A DNA stretch of 64,000 nucleotides, from assembly GCA_963682005.1 (NCBI GenBank), contig OY820914.1, positions 62,001 through 126,000 of the forward strand, in the 5' to 3' direction. The stretch is from CAIYUC01 sp963682005 (lineage in GTDB: Bacteria; Bacteroidota; Bacteroidia; Bacteroidales; FEN-979). The notes under the pieces were generated by a model. The model was not told where the DNA came from and made no database searches. It was given only the letters and a program-made list of their open reading frames with translations. Positions 56,801-64,000 of this stretch are shown piece after piece (within the stretch, counting starts at the first letter, position 1; the number at the start of each line of letters is the position of its first letter). The position numbers and the translations under genes were made by a program.

Positions 56801-59800
56801 GGTTCCGGCAGCGCTTGTCTGCCAGTACCAGATTACCCCTGCCGGCGGTGTACCGGAACGGGTAATTGTGACACCTGCATCTGCACATTGCGGTGAGTTG
56901 GATGTCGGTGTGCCCGGAATTGCCGGTGAAGTTCCTACGGAAACCCAAACGGTACCTGACATATAAGCACCACAGATGCCGTGCTCACTTGTTTTCTCCA
57001 CGTAGATCGTATATTCTCCGGGGAGGTTTACATTGGTAAATGTTAAAGGACCGCCGGTACCTGCCTTTTGGGAAAAATAATTCCAGCCGTATTCATCATG
57101 TGGTCCCCAGAGGTAATAGTCAAGTCCTGTTTCTGACCCTGACAGGGTGATCGTAGCGCCACCGGTGCCGGGACAGAAAGAACCTCCTCCTCCCATGGTA
57201 TAAATGACCGGTGAAGGAAGCGCTTCAACTGTTATACTTCCGCTCATCAGCACAGCGCACCCGGTTATGTTGCTTGTGGCAACAATGGTATAAACACCAG
57301 GTTCATAGACTGTGTAATAAGCATAATGAACCGTAACCTGTGAAGTAGGTGATCCGTCTTTCCAGAGCCTGTAGGTAGTGGCTGCATCTTCACCATCAAG
57401 GTAAATGATAACCGAACCTCCCGTAGGGGTGCAGAGATATGTGCTATAGGACAAAATGGGAACAACGGTCGGCAGCGGATTTACTGTCATACTGATCTCA
57501 TCCGAAATGGCCGGGTTCCCTGTTGTGCAGGTGTAAGATGATGTAAGAACACAGGTCACGACATCACCCGTCTGCGGCGTGTATGCATAGGTATCTGAAT
57601 CTTCGCCAACATCTTCATCGTTTACTTTCCATTGATAAGACGGTGATGGTCCTCCGTTGGACGGCGTGGCCGTAAAGGTCACTTCCGAACCTGAACAGGA
57701 CGGGTTGACGGACGCTTCAATGGAAACGCTGACAGCGTATGTCTGATTGACCGTAACGTCAAGACTTCCTGCCCCGCTGCTCCAGCAACCGGTTGTATTG
57801 TTGCGCGACCTTATATAATAGGTGCCCGTTACAGTAACATTGTATGTCGTTCCTGAATTTTCCATATCCGTACCTGTCGCACTTGTCTGCCAATACCAGG
57901 TTTCGCCGGATGGCGGTGTGCCTGTACGTGTCAGCGTAACACCCGTGTTTACGCACTGTGGTGAGTTGGATGTCGGGTCCGCCGGATCAGACGGCAAAGC
58001 ATGCACGATTACGTCCATGGTGGCGAAATTCGAACAGCCGTTTTCGTCGGGTCCAACGGTGTACGTAATGGTCACCGTGCCAGGGGAAATTCCCGTTACC
58101 AAACCGCCAACGACGGTTGCAATATCTTCATCGCTGCTGCTCCATACACCGCCCGGGGTTGCATCAGTCAGGGAGGTAGGCTCATTATCGCAGACGTCTC
58201 CAACACCGTCGCCATCATCCCCCTCAATTGCTGCAACAGCAGGCAGATCATTAACGGTCAGTGTCCCGCTTCCGTCGCTTGCAAGGTAGCTTCCAGTTCC
58301 GCTGAAATAAGCTGCAATCGGATGACCGCCGGATGCCAGGGCACCTGGATCATAGGAATATGAAGCCGTTCCGCCTGGCTGAACAGGTACCGGAGAACCG
58401 ACGTTGCCGCCGTCGATCTTGAACTGCACTGTTCCGCCTGACGGATCAGGGCTGACAGTGGCCGTAAGGGTCACGGATGTTGCGCCCTCGCAAACAGCTT
58501 TGTTGTCTGCTGCTGTTGTCGTGGAAATGCCTGTAAAATCTCCAAGACCGAAATTGCTGAATGAGCTGAACGCGAAAGCATTCGTATAGTCCGGTGAGGT
58601 GACATCATAAGCCATGTTGCTGCTGCCGTCACCCTTCAGCATTTTTGCCGTATGGGCCGGTGTAAATCCGGTTCCGTCCAGTGTGATCGAATAGGTAAAA
58701 CCACTGCCGCCTGTTTGAGTAACAGTCCAGTAACGATCGCTGAACAGATCGGTATTTGCAGGGAGCGTCCCCGGTAAAGCACCTTCGGTTTGTTCGGCCG
58801 TGACCGTACTGGTCCCTGTCAGTGCTGCATAGGCGAGGGTCAGTGGCCTGTAGTTCCCCTCTTTCCCGATTGGGAATGTTTTTGAACCGGAAGAAGCATA
58901 TATCCGTGCCAGTTTCCCGTCAACATAGGAGGAAGCGCCGGCACCGGAAATAGTTCCTGCCACTGTCAATGTGTATCCTGAGGTGGTAATGATCCCTGAA
59001 TTGAATGTAAGGGAGCCGTTTACCTGAGCATCTCCTTCAAGGACGGCTCCAGCCGTATTCGTCAGGATCAGGTCGTAGAATGTAAGTGCAGGAATGGTTT
59101 GTGCTGAGAAATGGCTGAATTCAACCTTTCCTGTGCCACAGTTGAAATTACCCGATGCAGTTAAACCACCCAATATGGTCAGCTTATGGGTACCTGAGAA
59201 GTTGAGTGTGCCTTCCACACTCAGGTTGCTTGCCATTATATCATCATTGACGGTCACTGTATGACCAGCCTTTATTGTAATAAAAGCTGCCGTAAGTGTC
59301 GGAATATGTCCTGCATAACACCAAACAATGCCATCAACGGAACATTCCCATATTGTTGGTTCATCCCAGTTGCCTGATATCCTCGATCTGAAATACTGGG
59401 CCATTTGCCACGAATTCACGAGAACCGGAGGGGCATACCCTGTTGCCGGGTTTCCGGTCGGACAGGTTATATTGGAAGTCATAACGACAGTAAGCTGTTC
59501 ACCCATCGATGGTGGGTACATGAATGTCGGGGAGTTTGTCCCAACATTGAACCCATTGATCTTCCATTGGTAAGCCGGATCTGATCCTTCATTTGTCGGG
59601 TTCGCTGTATAGGTCACCATGTCAAACGGACAGATGGAAGTTGCAGAAGCCTCAACCAGGACACTCACTGCATTCAACGGGTTGACCACCATTGTAATGG
59701 TGTTCGACAAGGCCGGGTTTCCTGTAGGACAGGAAACATCAGAAGTCAGTGTACAAGTAACCAGGTCTCCATCATCAGGGACATAAGCAAAGGTTGGTGA

Positions 59801-62800
59801 ATCTGTTCCTGCATCGGAACCATCAACCTTCCACTGGTAATGCGGATTGGATCCTTCATTCAGCGGGGAGGCGGTAAATGTCACCTCTATACCGGCACAG
59901 ACCGGGTTTGCCGAAGCACCGATCGATACGCTGACAGCAAGTTCCGGGTTGACTGTAACAGCAAGGCTTCCTGCCCCGGTACTCCAGCAGCCGGTAGCAT
60001 CATTCCGCGAACGTATATAATAGGTGCCTGTTGCATCGACATGGTATGTCGCTGCTGAGTTTGCGATATCAGTTCCCGTTGCGCTCGTCTGCCAGAACCA
60101 GGTTTCCCCGGCCGGCACTGTGCCGGAGCGGGTCAGTGTGACACCGATGTTCTCGCACTGCGGCGAGTTGGAAGTCGGGTTGCCCGGATCGGCCGGGAGA
60201 GGATTGACTGTGACCGCCAGGCTTCCTGAACCGACACTCCAGCATCCTTCATCGGAAAGGGCCCTGATATAATATGTTCCGGAAGTAGAAACAATAAATG
60301 TCTCTCCTGAGGTGGCCGTGCTGGTGCCTCCGTTGGCAGTCTGCCAGTACCATGTTTCTCCTGCCGGAGGTGAACCGGAACGTGTCAGTGTTACACCTGC
60401 ATCCGCACATTGCGGTGAATTGGAAGTTGGGTCCCCGGGTTTGGCCGGGTATGGATTGACGATAACACTGGCGCTTCCGGCGCCGTCGCTCCAGCAGCCG
60501 GTTGTATTGTTCCTGGCCCGGATATAATAGGTTCCCGACTCAAATACAGTTTTTGTGGCCCCTGAACTGGCAGTGCTTACCCCGTCCGGACTGGTCTGCC
60601 AGAACCATGTTTCACCTGAAGGCGGCGTTCCGGAACGGGTCAGCGTGACGGAATTGCAGTGCGGTGAATTGGATGTCGGGTCGCCCGGATCGGACGGAGG
60701 CGTATAGATCGTCAGGGTTGCGCTTCCACTGCTGGCCAGGTAGCTTCCGTTTCCGGAGAAATCGGCTGCAATGGGGTGATCCCCTGAACCTAATGCACTG
60801 GGATCATAAATGTAAGATGCCGTACCGCCTGACAGAACGTTCACCGGTGAACCGACATTGCTTCCGTCAACCTGGAACTGTACCGTTCCGCTTCCGGGGT
60901 CGGGAGTGACCGTTGCTGTAAGCGTCACTGACGTTGTTCCCGGGCATACCGCTTTATTGTCAGCCGTAGTGGTTGTCGGACTTGGGTTACCTTCTGCCAG
61001 GGCGAAATTGCTGAATGAATTGAATGCTGTCAAATTGGTGTAATCAGGTGTGGTCACGTCATAAACCGTGTTGGTGGATCCGTCCCCTTTCAGCATCTTG
61101 GCTGTGTAGGTCGGGGTAAAACCAGATCCATCCAGCGTCAGGTTGTATGTAAAGGCCGATCCTCCTGTTTGTGAGACCGTCCAGTACCGTGTTCCGAACA
61201 ACGTGACTTCCGGCGGGATCGAACCAGGTAATGAGCTTTCAAACTGCTCAGCAGTAACCGTGCTGGTTCCCGTGAGTGTCACATAGTTCAGGCTTAGCGG
61301 CCTGTAGTTGCCGCCCTTGCCGATGGGGAATGCTTTTGATCCGGTTGCGCTGTACATCCGTGCAAGCTTCCCGTCAATGTGTCTGGAAGCGTCAGCTCCC
61401 GTAATGGTTCCTGCTGAACCGATGATCAGCGTATTGGAACCTGTTGTTATCATCCCGTCCTGGAGATCCAGCGTTCCGTTGACCGTGACATTTTCAGGAA
61501 GTGTGACTCCGCTGGCATTGTCGATCGTAAGGTTATTAAATGTTATACCCGGAAGAGCCTGTGAACCATCTGTACCGTTAAATATGATCGTTGTATTGGT
61601 CGTATAATTATTGCTCGATTTGGCACATGATCCGGCGATCCGGAAAGTTCCGCCGCTTATGAATGTTCTCGATCCGTCACCGCTATGGGTGATATTGTAA
61701 TAATCCGCGACCGGAATGGTCTGAGCTCCTGTCCGCATGAAGTCAACCGTGTTGCCGGTAGCCGTTGCAATGAGGTGGCTGATTGTGACACTGTTTCCAA
61801 GCCCGCCAATGATGAGGGTTGCACCGGCACCCTGCGTCAGTGTTCCGCTTCCGGTAAGACCGGTTACGCTGTACAGTGTCCCGTTATTCGTGTAAGACCC
61901 GTCAATATCGACGGTTCTGATGTCGATTGTCCCTGAAAATGTTTTCCCTGTACCGGTAAAGTGGCAGATGTTATCAAGAGAGCTGAATATACCGGAATTG
62001 GAGAGGCTTCCCCCGAAATAGGCAGCCTGGTTAAAATCAGCATGGTTCCAATTCCCGGTTGAGCTAATGGTGACATCGCCGGTAAAGGTCTTTGCACCCG
62101 TATTGGCTCCGAAATAGAACGTTCCGTCGACGGTGGTTGATCCCGTTACGGTAAGGACATACGCCATGGCGGTGAATGTGGTTCCGGATGCGACATCCAG
62201 GTCGCCGTTTACGGTAATGACACCGCCCTGGGTCTTTGTACTGCCGTTGCTGACTGTCAGGTTATTGTAGGTGCGTGCCGGGATCGTCTGTGGTCCGGCA
62301 CCGTTGAAATCAACGGTTCCCGAGCCGCAGGTGAATGTACCTGCACCGATGAAGTCACCCGTTATCCCCAGTGTGGAAGTCCCGGAAAAATTCAGGGCGC
62401 CCGAAAGGAGAAGTGTACTTGCAGTGGAGGAAACATCAACAGTCACTGTATGGCCGTTCAGGATGGTGATATCAGTTGCCGCACTGGTCGGTGCCGAAGT
62501 TGCACTGCACCAGACGCTGCCATCCGCCGAGGTTTCCCAGGTGGATGGGCTGCTCCAGTTACCGGAAGCCTTTGACCTGAAGTAGTCGGTGGATGAAGGT
62601 GCCGGAAGTACAACAACTGCAAGGCTTCCCGCCCCGCTGCTCCAGCAGCCGGTGGCAGTGTTCTTTGCCCGGATGTAATAGGTTCCGGAAGACATGGCGA
62701 GGTATGTGGAACCGGAACTGGCCGTGCTTGTTCCGTTGACTTCTGTCTGCCAGTACCAGTTCACGTCGCCCGGAGGTGTGCCTGAACGTGTGAGGGTAAC

Positions 62801-64000
62801 ACCTGCATCTGCGCATTGCGGCGAGTTCGATGTCGGGTTGCCCGGATCGGCCGGAAGAGCATTGACGGTAACAAGGATGCTTGATGAAGTGCTGCTCCAG
62901 CAGCCGGTGGCATCGTTCTGAGCATGGAGATAATAGGTTCCTGTAGTGTAAACGGTATAGGTTGATCCTGAATTGGCCGTGCTGACCCCGTTGTAAACTG
63001 TCTGCCAGTAATAGGTTATTCCTGCAGGAGGATCGGCGGCACGGGTGATGGTTACGCCGATATCAGCGCACTGGGGAGAGTTCGACGTCGGGATTCCGGG
63101 CCCGGAAGGCGCCGGGTTGAACACAACCGCAACACTTCCGCCTGTGGGGCTCCAGCATCCGGTTGCATTGTTCTGTGACCGTAAATAATAGGTACCTGAA
63201 AAGTAAACATTGAAGGTTTCTCCCGAATTTGCGGTACTTGTTTCGCTGGCGCTGTTCTCCCAGTACCAGGTTTCACCTGCCGGGACGGTTCCCTGGCGGG
63301 TAAGGGTGATAACGTCATTGGCACATTTGGGACTGTCGGAAGTCGGATTGTCCGGGTTGGCCGGGTGTGAATTCACTGTCAGTGTTCCGCTTCCGTTGCT
63401 GGCCATGTAAGACGAATTGCCGGGAAAGTAAGCTTCGATCGTGTGATCACCCGCTGACAGCAGGTGCGTATCATAGGTGTACATGGCGGTGCCGCTTGTA
63501 AGGTTTGCAGGGCCACCGACATCGCTTCCATCGATCTTGAACTGTACTGTGCCGGTTCCGGGGTTGGGGGTAACAGTGGAGGTGAGTAACACGAATGATG
63601 CTCCCTCGCAGATGGCTTTGTTGTCCGCCGTGGTCGTTGTAGGAATGGTTGATTCCTCTCCCAGACCGAAGTTGCTGAAGGAAGTGAAATCAGCTGCATT
63701 TGTATAGTAATCTGTCGAGGTGGTCACAGCAAAAGCTGTATTGGTGCCCGTGCCTTTCAGCATCTTCACAGGATGTGTTGGTGAAAATCCCGTTCCGTCG
63801 AGGGTGATCTTATAGGCAAAGCCAAGATCCCCTTCCCGGGTTACCGTCCAGTAACGGCTGCTGAATAATGACACTCCGGAAGGAGCACCGCCCGGTATTG
63901 AGGTTTCAAATTGCTCGGCTGTCAATGTATTGTAACCGCCCGCTTCAATATCGGTCATCTCTATCGTCAAAGGTCTGTATGCACCGTCTTTCCCGATCGG
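50828..64000 (-). CDS. giant surface protein with SprB-like repeats and T9SS sorting domain, 5' end outside window
   Basis: The frame stays open to 64000. The TTG at 63970 is not a start, because the residues before it (PIGKDGAYRP) continue a repeat that also occurs internally (FPIGKEGNYRP, FPIGKGGNYRP). At least 4,390 residues are in view. Between 64000 and about 56400 lie nine Ig-like domains beginning PTSNSPQCADAGVTLTRSG, three Big-type Ig domains (VTLTATVTPDPGSGTVQF) and two SGNW...WC modules. Near 56125-56400 is a PKD-like domain; 52935-56135 holds thirteen SprB-like repeats; 52380-52930 two Ig-like domains. The cassette occupies 50828-52130: CnaB-like, dockerin-like (AGDVQNDYWMQSTDAYKVQQ), cohesin-like and T9SS type A tail (NQPNPF, RTIKLVKTK). 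SprB of Flavobacterium is a mobile gliding adhesin; no gld genes are nearby, so gliding is not implied. Confidence 0.92.
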   Translation of the reverse strand, partial: PIGKDGAYRPLTIEMTDIEAGGYNTLTAEQFETSIPGGAPSGVSLFSSRYWTVTREGDLGFAYKITLDGTGFSPTHPVKMLKGTGTNTAFAVTTSTDYYTNAADFTSFSNFGLGEESTIPTTTTADNKAICEGASFVLLTSTVTPNPGTGTVQFKIDGSDVGGPANLTSGTAMYTYDTHLLSAGDHTIEAYFPGNSSYMASNGSGTLTVNSHPANPDNPTSDSPKCANDVITLTRQGTVPAGETWYWENSASETSTANSGETFNVYFSGTYYLRSQNNATGCWSPTGGSVAVVFNPAPSGPGIPTSNSPQCADIGVTITRAADPPAGITYYWQTVYNGVSTANSGSTYTVYTTGTYYLHAQNDATGCWSSTSSSILVTVNALPADPGNPTSNSPQCADAGVTLTRSGTPPGDVNWYWQTEVNGTSTASSGSTYLAMSSGTYYIRAKNTATGCWSSGAGSLAVVVLPAPSSTDYFRSKASGNWSSPSTWETSADGSVWCSATSAPTSAATDITILNGHTVTVDVSSTASTLLLSGALNFSGTSTLGITGDFIGAGTFTCGSGTVDFNGAGPQTIPARTYNNLTVSNGSTKTQGGVITVNGDLDVASGTTFTAMAYVLTVTGSTTVDGTFYFGANTGAKTFTGDVTISSTGNWNHADFNQAAYFGGSLSNSGIFSSLDNICHFTGTGKTFSGTIDIRTVDIDGSYTNNGTLYSVTGLTGSGTLTQGAGATLIIGGLGNSVTISHLIATATGNTVDFMRTGAQTIPVADYYNITHSGDGSRTFISGGTFRIAGSCAKSSNNYTTNTTIIFNGTDGSQALPGITFNNLTIDNASGVTLPENVTVNGTLDLQDGMITTGSNTLIIGSAGTITGADASRHIDGKLARMYSATGSKAFPIGKGGNYRPLSLNYVTLTGTSTVTAEQFESSLPGSIPPEVTLFGTRYWTVSQTGGSAFTYNLTLDGSGFTPTYTAKMLKGDGSTNTVYDVTTPDYTNLTAFNSFSNFALAEGNPSPTTTTADNKAVCPGTTSVTLTATVTPDPGSGTVQFQVDGSNVGSPVNVLSGGTASYIYDPSALGSGDHPIAADFSGNGSYLASSGSATLTIYTPPSDPGDPTSNSPHCNSVTLTRSGTPPSGETWFWQTSPDGVSTASSGATKTVFESGTYYIRARNNTTGCWSDGAGSASVIVNPYPAKPGDPTSNSPQCADAGVTLTRSGSPPAGETWYWQTANGGTSTATSGETFIVSTSGTYYIRALSDEGCWSVGSGSLAVTVNPLPADPGNPTSNSPQCENIGVTLTRSGTVPAGETWFWQTSATGTDIANSAATYHVDATGTYYIRSRNDATGCWSTGAGSLAVTVNPELAVSVSIGASANPVCAGIEVTFTASPLNEGSNPHYQWKVDGSDAGTDSPTFAYVPDDGDLVTCTLTSDVSCPTGNPALSNTITMVVNPLNAVSVLVEASATSICPFDMVTYTANPTNEGSDPAYQWKINGFNVGTNSPTFMYPPSMGEQLTVVMTSNITCPTGNPATGYAPPVLVNSWQMAQYFRSRISGNWDEPTIWECSVDGIVWCYAGHIPTLTAAFITIKAGHTVTVNDDIMASNLSVEGTLNFSGTHKLTILGGLTASGNFNCGTGKVEFSHFSAQTIPALTFYDLILTNTAGAVLEGDAQVNGSLTFNSGIITTSGYTLTVAGTISGAGASSYVDGKLARIYASSGSKTFPIGKEGNYRPLTLAYAALTGTSTVTAEQTEGALPGTLPANTDLFSDRYWTVTQTGGSGFTYSITLDGTGFTPAHTAKMLKGDGSSNMAYDVTSPDYTNAFAFSSFSNFGLGDFTGISTTTAADNKAVCEGATSVTLTATVSPDPSGGTVQFKIDGGNVGSPVPVQPGGTASYSYDPGALASGGHPIAAYFSGTGSYLASDGSGTLTVNDLPAVAAIEGDDGDGVGDVCDNEPTSLTDATPGGVWSSSDEDIATVVGGLVTGISPGTVTITYTVGPDENGCSNFATMDVIVHALPSDPADPTSNSPQCVNTGVTLTRTGTPPSGETWYWQTSATGTDMENSGTTYNVTVTGTYYIRSRNNTTGCWSSGAGSLDVTVNQTYAVSVSIEASVNPSCSGSEVTFTATPSNGGPSPSYQWKVNDEDVGEDSDTYAYTPQTGDVVTCVLTSSYTCTTGNPAISDEISMTVNPLPTVVPILSYSTYLCTPTGGSVIIYLDGEDAATTYRLWKDGSPTSQVTVHYAYYTVYEPGVYTIVATSNITGCAVLMSGSITVEALPSPVIYTMGGGGSFCPGTGGATITLSGSETGLDYYLWGPHDEYGWNYFSQKAGTGGPLTFTNVNLPGEYTIYVEKTSEHGICGAYMSGTVWVSVGTSPAIPGTPTSNSPQCADAGVTITRSGTPPAGVIWYWQTSAAGTSTVNADETYHVAASGTYYIRAKDDVTGCWSMGAGSLAVTVNPIPANPSTPNSDSPQCEGTGVTLTRSGTPPAGETWYWQTSATGTDISNGSETWLVTTAGTYYIRSQNDASGCWSAGAGSVTITFNPPPTVTFTAQPGAAVCSSAEVTYSTQTGMWDYEWTIPGDQNTDYIITYGGTTSDYTVTLEWLTAGSKTVTVNYTDGNGCTAVSAASSTATTVTLTPGSPVASVTQQPGCIDPTGTIVVTNPAEGTGFEYSIGGAYQAGATFTGLDPDDYEVMVRPTANVLCVSSPALLTVNAPNAMPDADYSSTDPTCSGGCDGSISFSNLTGGSGDFELTIDNGVNWYSMEVYNTLCAGDYFLAIRDANHHECEVYLGSVTLTAPGMLGADVTYTNPTCNGTCDGTIDISNFTGGSGVYQFSVNNGAVWLDTWHYAALCPDTYIVLMRDAAHHDCWTLLETVNMAYPQALTADFDGYNTTCIGTDDGEIIISNAAGGTDGYEFSIDGKGTWSTETDYTDLIPGSYHLWIRDASVPGCEVYLGVVHISEPLPLTATVNHADATCFGTCDGTITISDPETVGGGKDSGSYQFSIDGGTTWTSGMSFTSLCPDTYQVYMRKSNQPDCPQYLTTVSIGSPDQLYADVDHTNTTCSWTDDGTITISNPTGGSSSFEFSIHGSSGPWNSSMSYSGLPADSYDVWMRDAVHTSCKIQLGNVVIESPESVDVYYDYSYYVSCQGACDGYIHFNNPFGGWDGYEFSIDGGSTWSANMIYDNLCPGTYTLYVRDASNPVCIAGGVVSYIDTPDPLDANVSSTNATCYNGCDGTITISGASGGLDGYEWSIDDGSTWSADMQYNGLCEGYYPVWMRDASNPGCSEYLTTVHITAPAILHATVTATNVTCTSTCDGTITITNPAGGWDGYEFSIDNGSNWSSQTSFYDLCTNYYDVWMRDASNPSCDKYLGNYYINSPAFLSAYFSTTNESCSGACDGSISFYAPEGGWDGYEWTIDGGTTWSSSMIYQGLCATSYIVGMRDASNPGCMAWGYAAIYSPNALTATLAHTDATCYSSNDGTITVTNPQGGWDGYEFTIDGGLTWSSSNVFDNLAPAYYGVTMRDASNYSCTADLGNVTIGSPDPLSADIDANNISCYGSCDGSITLTNPSGGSGHYEFSIDYGVTWSGNMNYTGLCEAFYDVMIRDANNPSCEVYIDWFEITEPGQLYADVYGTTISAVGLCDGEISVGDPEGGSGNYEFMITGQNWSSAMSWSGLCSGTYDVWMRDADATTCSVKLFTLSLDYFEAGTATEDQSICFGTQPAELHATAPTGGNSPYTYQWEYQTGPIWQQVASGGNGLDYQPPSLTSSTTYRLVQNSAYNTGTVTTNEVTIQVFFEFHEGSISGAQDICFETAPALLTGTEPTGGNTPYTYQWQESENGGATWLNVFSNGNSLDYQPSSLTTTTNYRQIQASASGCGSGVTNSVTITVHPLPDLVITDPDMVYMPATVDLTAPAVTAGSTLYDAVLTYWEDEQATTELLNPGAVAVSGTYYIKAETSYGCIGIEPVVVVININPPSTFTVSGTLKYYKPAGTNMPMNNVELWLMEGATHVGTATTASATGHYQFAEVSNGDYTIAVHHNGKVVGGINATDAAQLNWWSTHFTDIEPVKFMAGDVQNDYWMQSTDAYKVQQYFVYGTPFERTAETGTPWTYFEASGNVIHSNSSPYNGPAEWPMTMNITVNGADQTFDILGMCIGDFNGSFTPGGLKNEGATVRLTDGATQQVAPSTEITLPIRTNSACRLGAISLILNFPSDLAQIRDVTMNGTPDQLDWTVNDNELRIGWNSRNPVTLNAGDAVVNLKLTTASAFTAGHVIRFTMSSDPLNELADNDYNVIPDAVLNTDVIEASAIGINDQPVSADLSLTNQPNPFGAATTITYNLPADGQVTLTLCNLVGQDVKALVNEFETRGLHSLKLEAWSLEPGVYTATLKLRTSDGQMVRTIKLVKTK
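52935..56135 (-). repeat. thirteen SprB-like 82-residue repeats
   Basis: Each unit follows LxAxVxxTNxTCxGxCDGTI, a glycine turn (GGWDGYEFSIDGG), WSxxMxYxGLC and WMRDASNPxC. Copies differ widely at both protein and DNA level, unlike the 285-bp and 231-bp arrays of the neighbours, so this array is older. The last two units before the Ig-like domains are the most degenerate. Confidence 0.7.

Noticed and set aside
63970..63970. TTG at 63970 as start codon of the giant protein
   Set aside because: The frame is open upstream to 64000 and the residues there (PIGKDGAYRP) continue a repeat found twice internally, so the true start is outside the window.

Overview
The window is a 64-kb block of a Bacteroidetes chromosome, probably from an environmental Bacteroidales-like lineage. 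The assignment rests on repeated type IX secretion (T9SS) type A C-terminal sorting domains (NxPNPF motif, Gly-Tyr/aromatic core, Lys-rich end), SprB-like repeats, Bacteroidetes-type promoters (TTG-N19-TAnnTTTG) and tail-fibre-like secreted proteins of the kind common in this phylum. Every gene I can support lies on the minus strand. The many plus-strand open frames are antisense shadows of low-complexity or repetitive genes.

Layout in transcription order (high to low coordinates). (1) 64000-50828: the C-terminal part of a giant surface protein (over 4,390 residues in the window, N terminus outside), followed by a terminator. (2) 50543-47264: a TPR sensor kinase and response regulator pair, 1 bp apart. 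(3) 47097-43563: a tail-fibre-like protein and a T9SS-sorted Ig/dockerin/cohesin protein. (4) 43272-42389: an AbiE-like antitoxin/toxin pair, flanked on both sides by unusual 7- and 8-bp minisatellites. (5) 41569-28346: a 4,407-residue giant protein with its own promoter and terminator. (6) 28046-27279: a LytTR response regulator. (7) 26447-9164: an operon of a beta-helix/tail-fibre-like protein, a 3,194-residue giant and a 1,932-residue Ig-repeat protein, with a promoter at 26702-26731 and a perfect hairpin terminator at 9111-9153. (8) 9095-7329: a small protein of cohesin and dockerin-like modules plus a sorting domain. (9) 7142-4527: a hybrid kinase, a NarL/FixJ-type regulator and a receiver-only protein. 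(10) 4427-1: the N-terminal 1,475 residues of a multi-beta-helix secreted protein that continues past the window start.

The unifying theme is a surface-protein island. Six proteins share one C-terminal cassette of about 420 residues: CnaB-like domain, dockerin-like repeats, cohesin-like domain, T9SS sorting domain. In front of it each has a different extender: 95-residue Ig-like repeats, 77-residue HYR-like repeats, 82-residue SprB-like repeats, or beta-strand-rich W-L-G-T-T-S-T-D-W modules. Three arrays or modules are internally duplicated at DNA level (285 bp, 231 bp with a 1,155-bp segmental copy, and about 1,716 bp). Interleaved two-component regulators suggest, as inference only, sensory control of these proteins. 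Because each of the six proteins carries both a cohesin-like and a dockerin-like module, a self-assembling surface matrix is the most interesting hypothesis here. I saw no tRNA, rRNA, CRISPR array, transposase or integrase.
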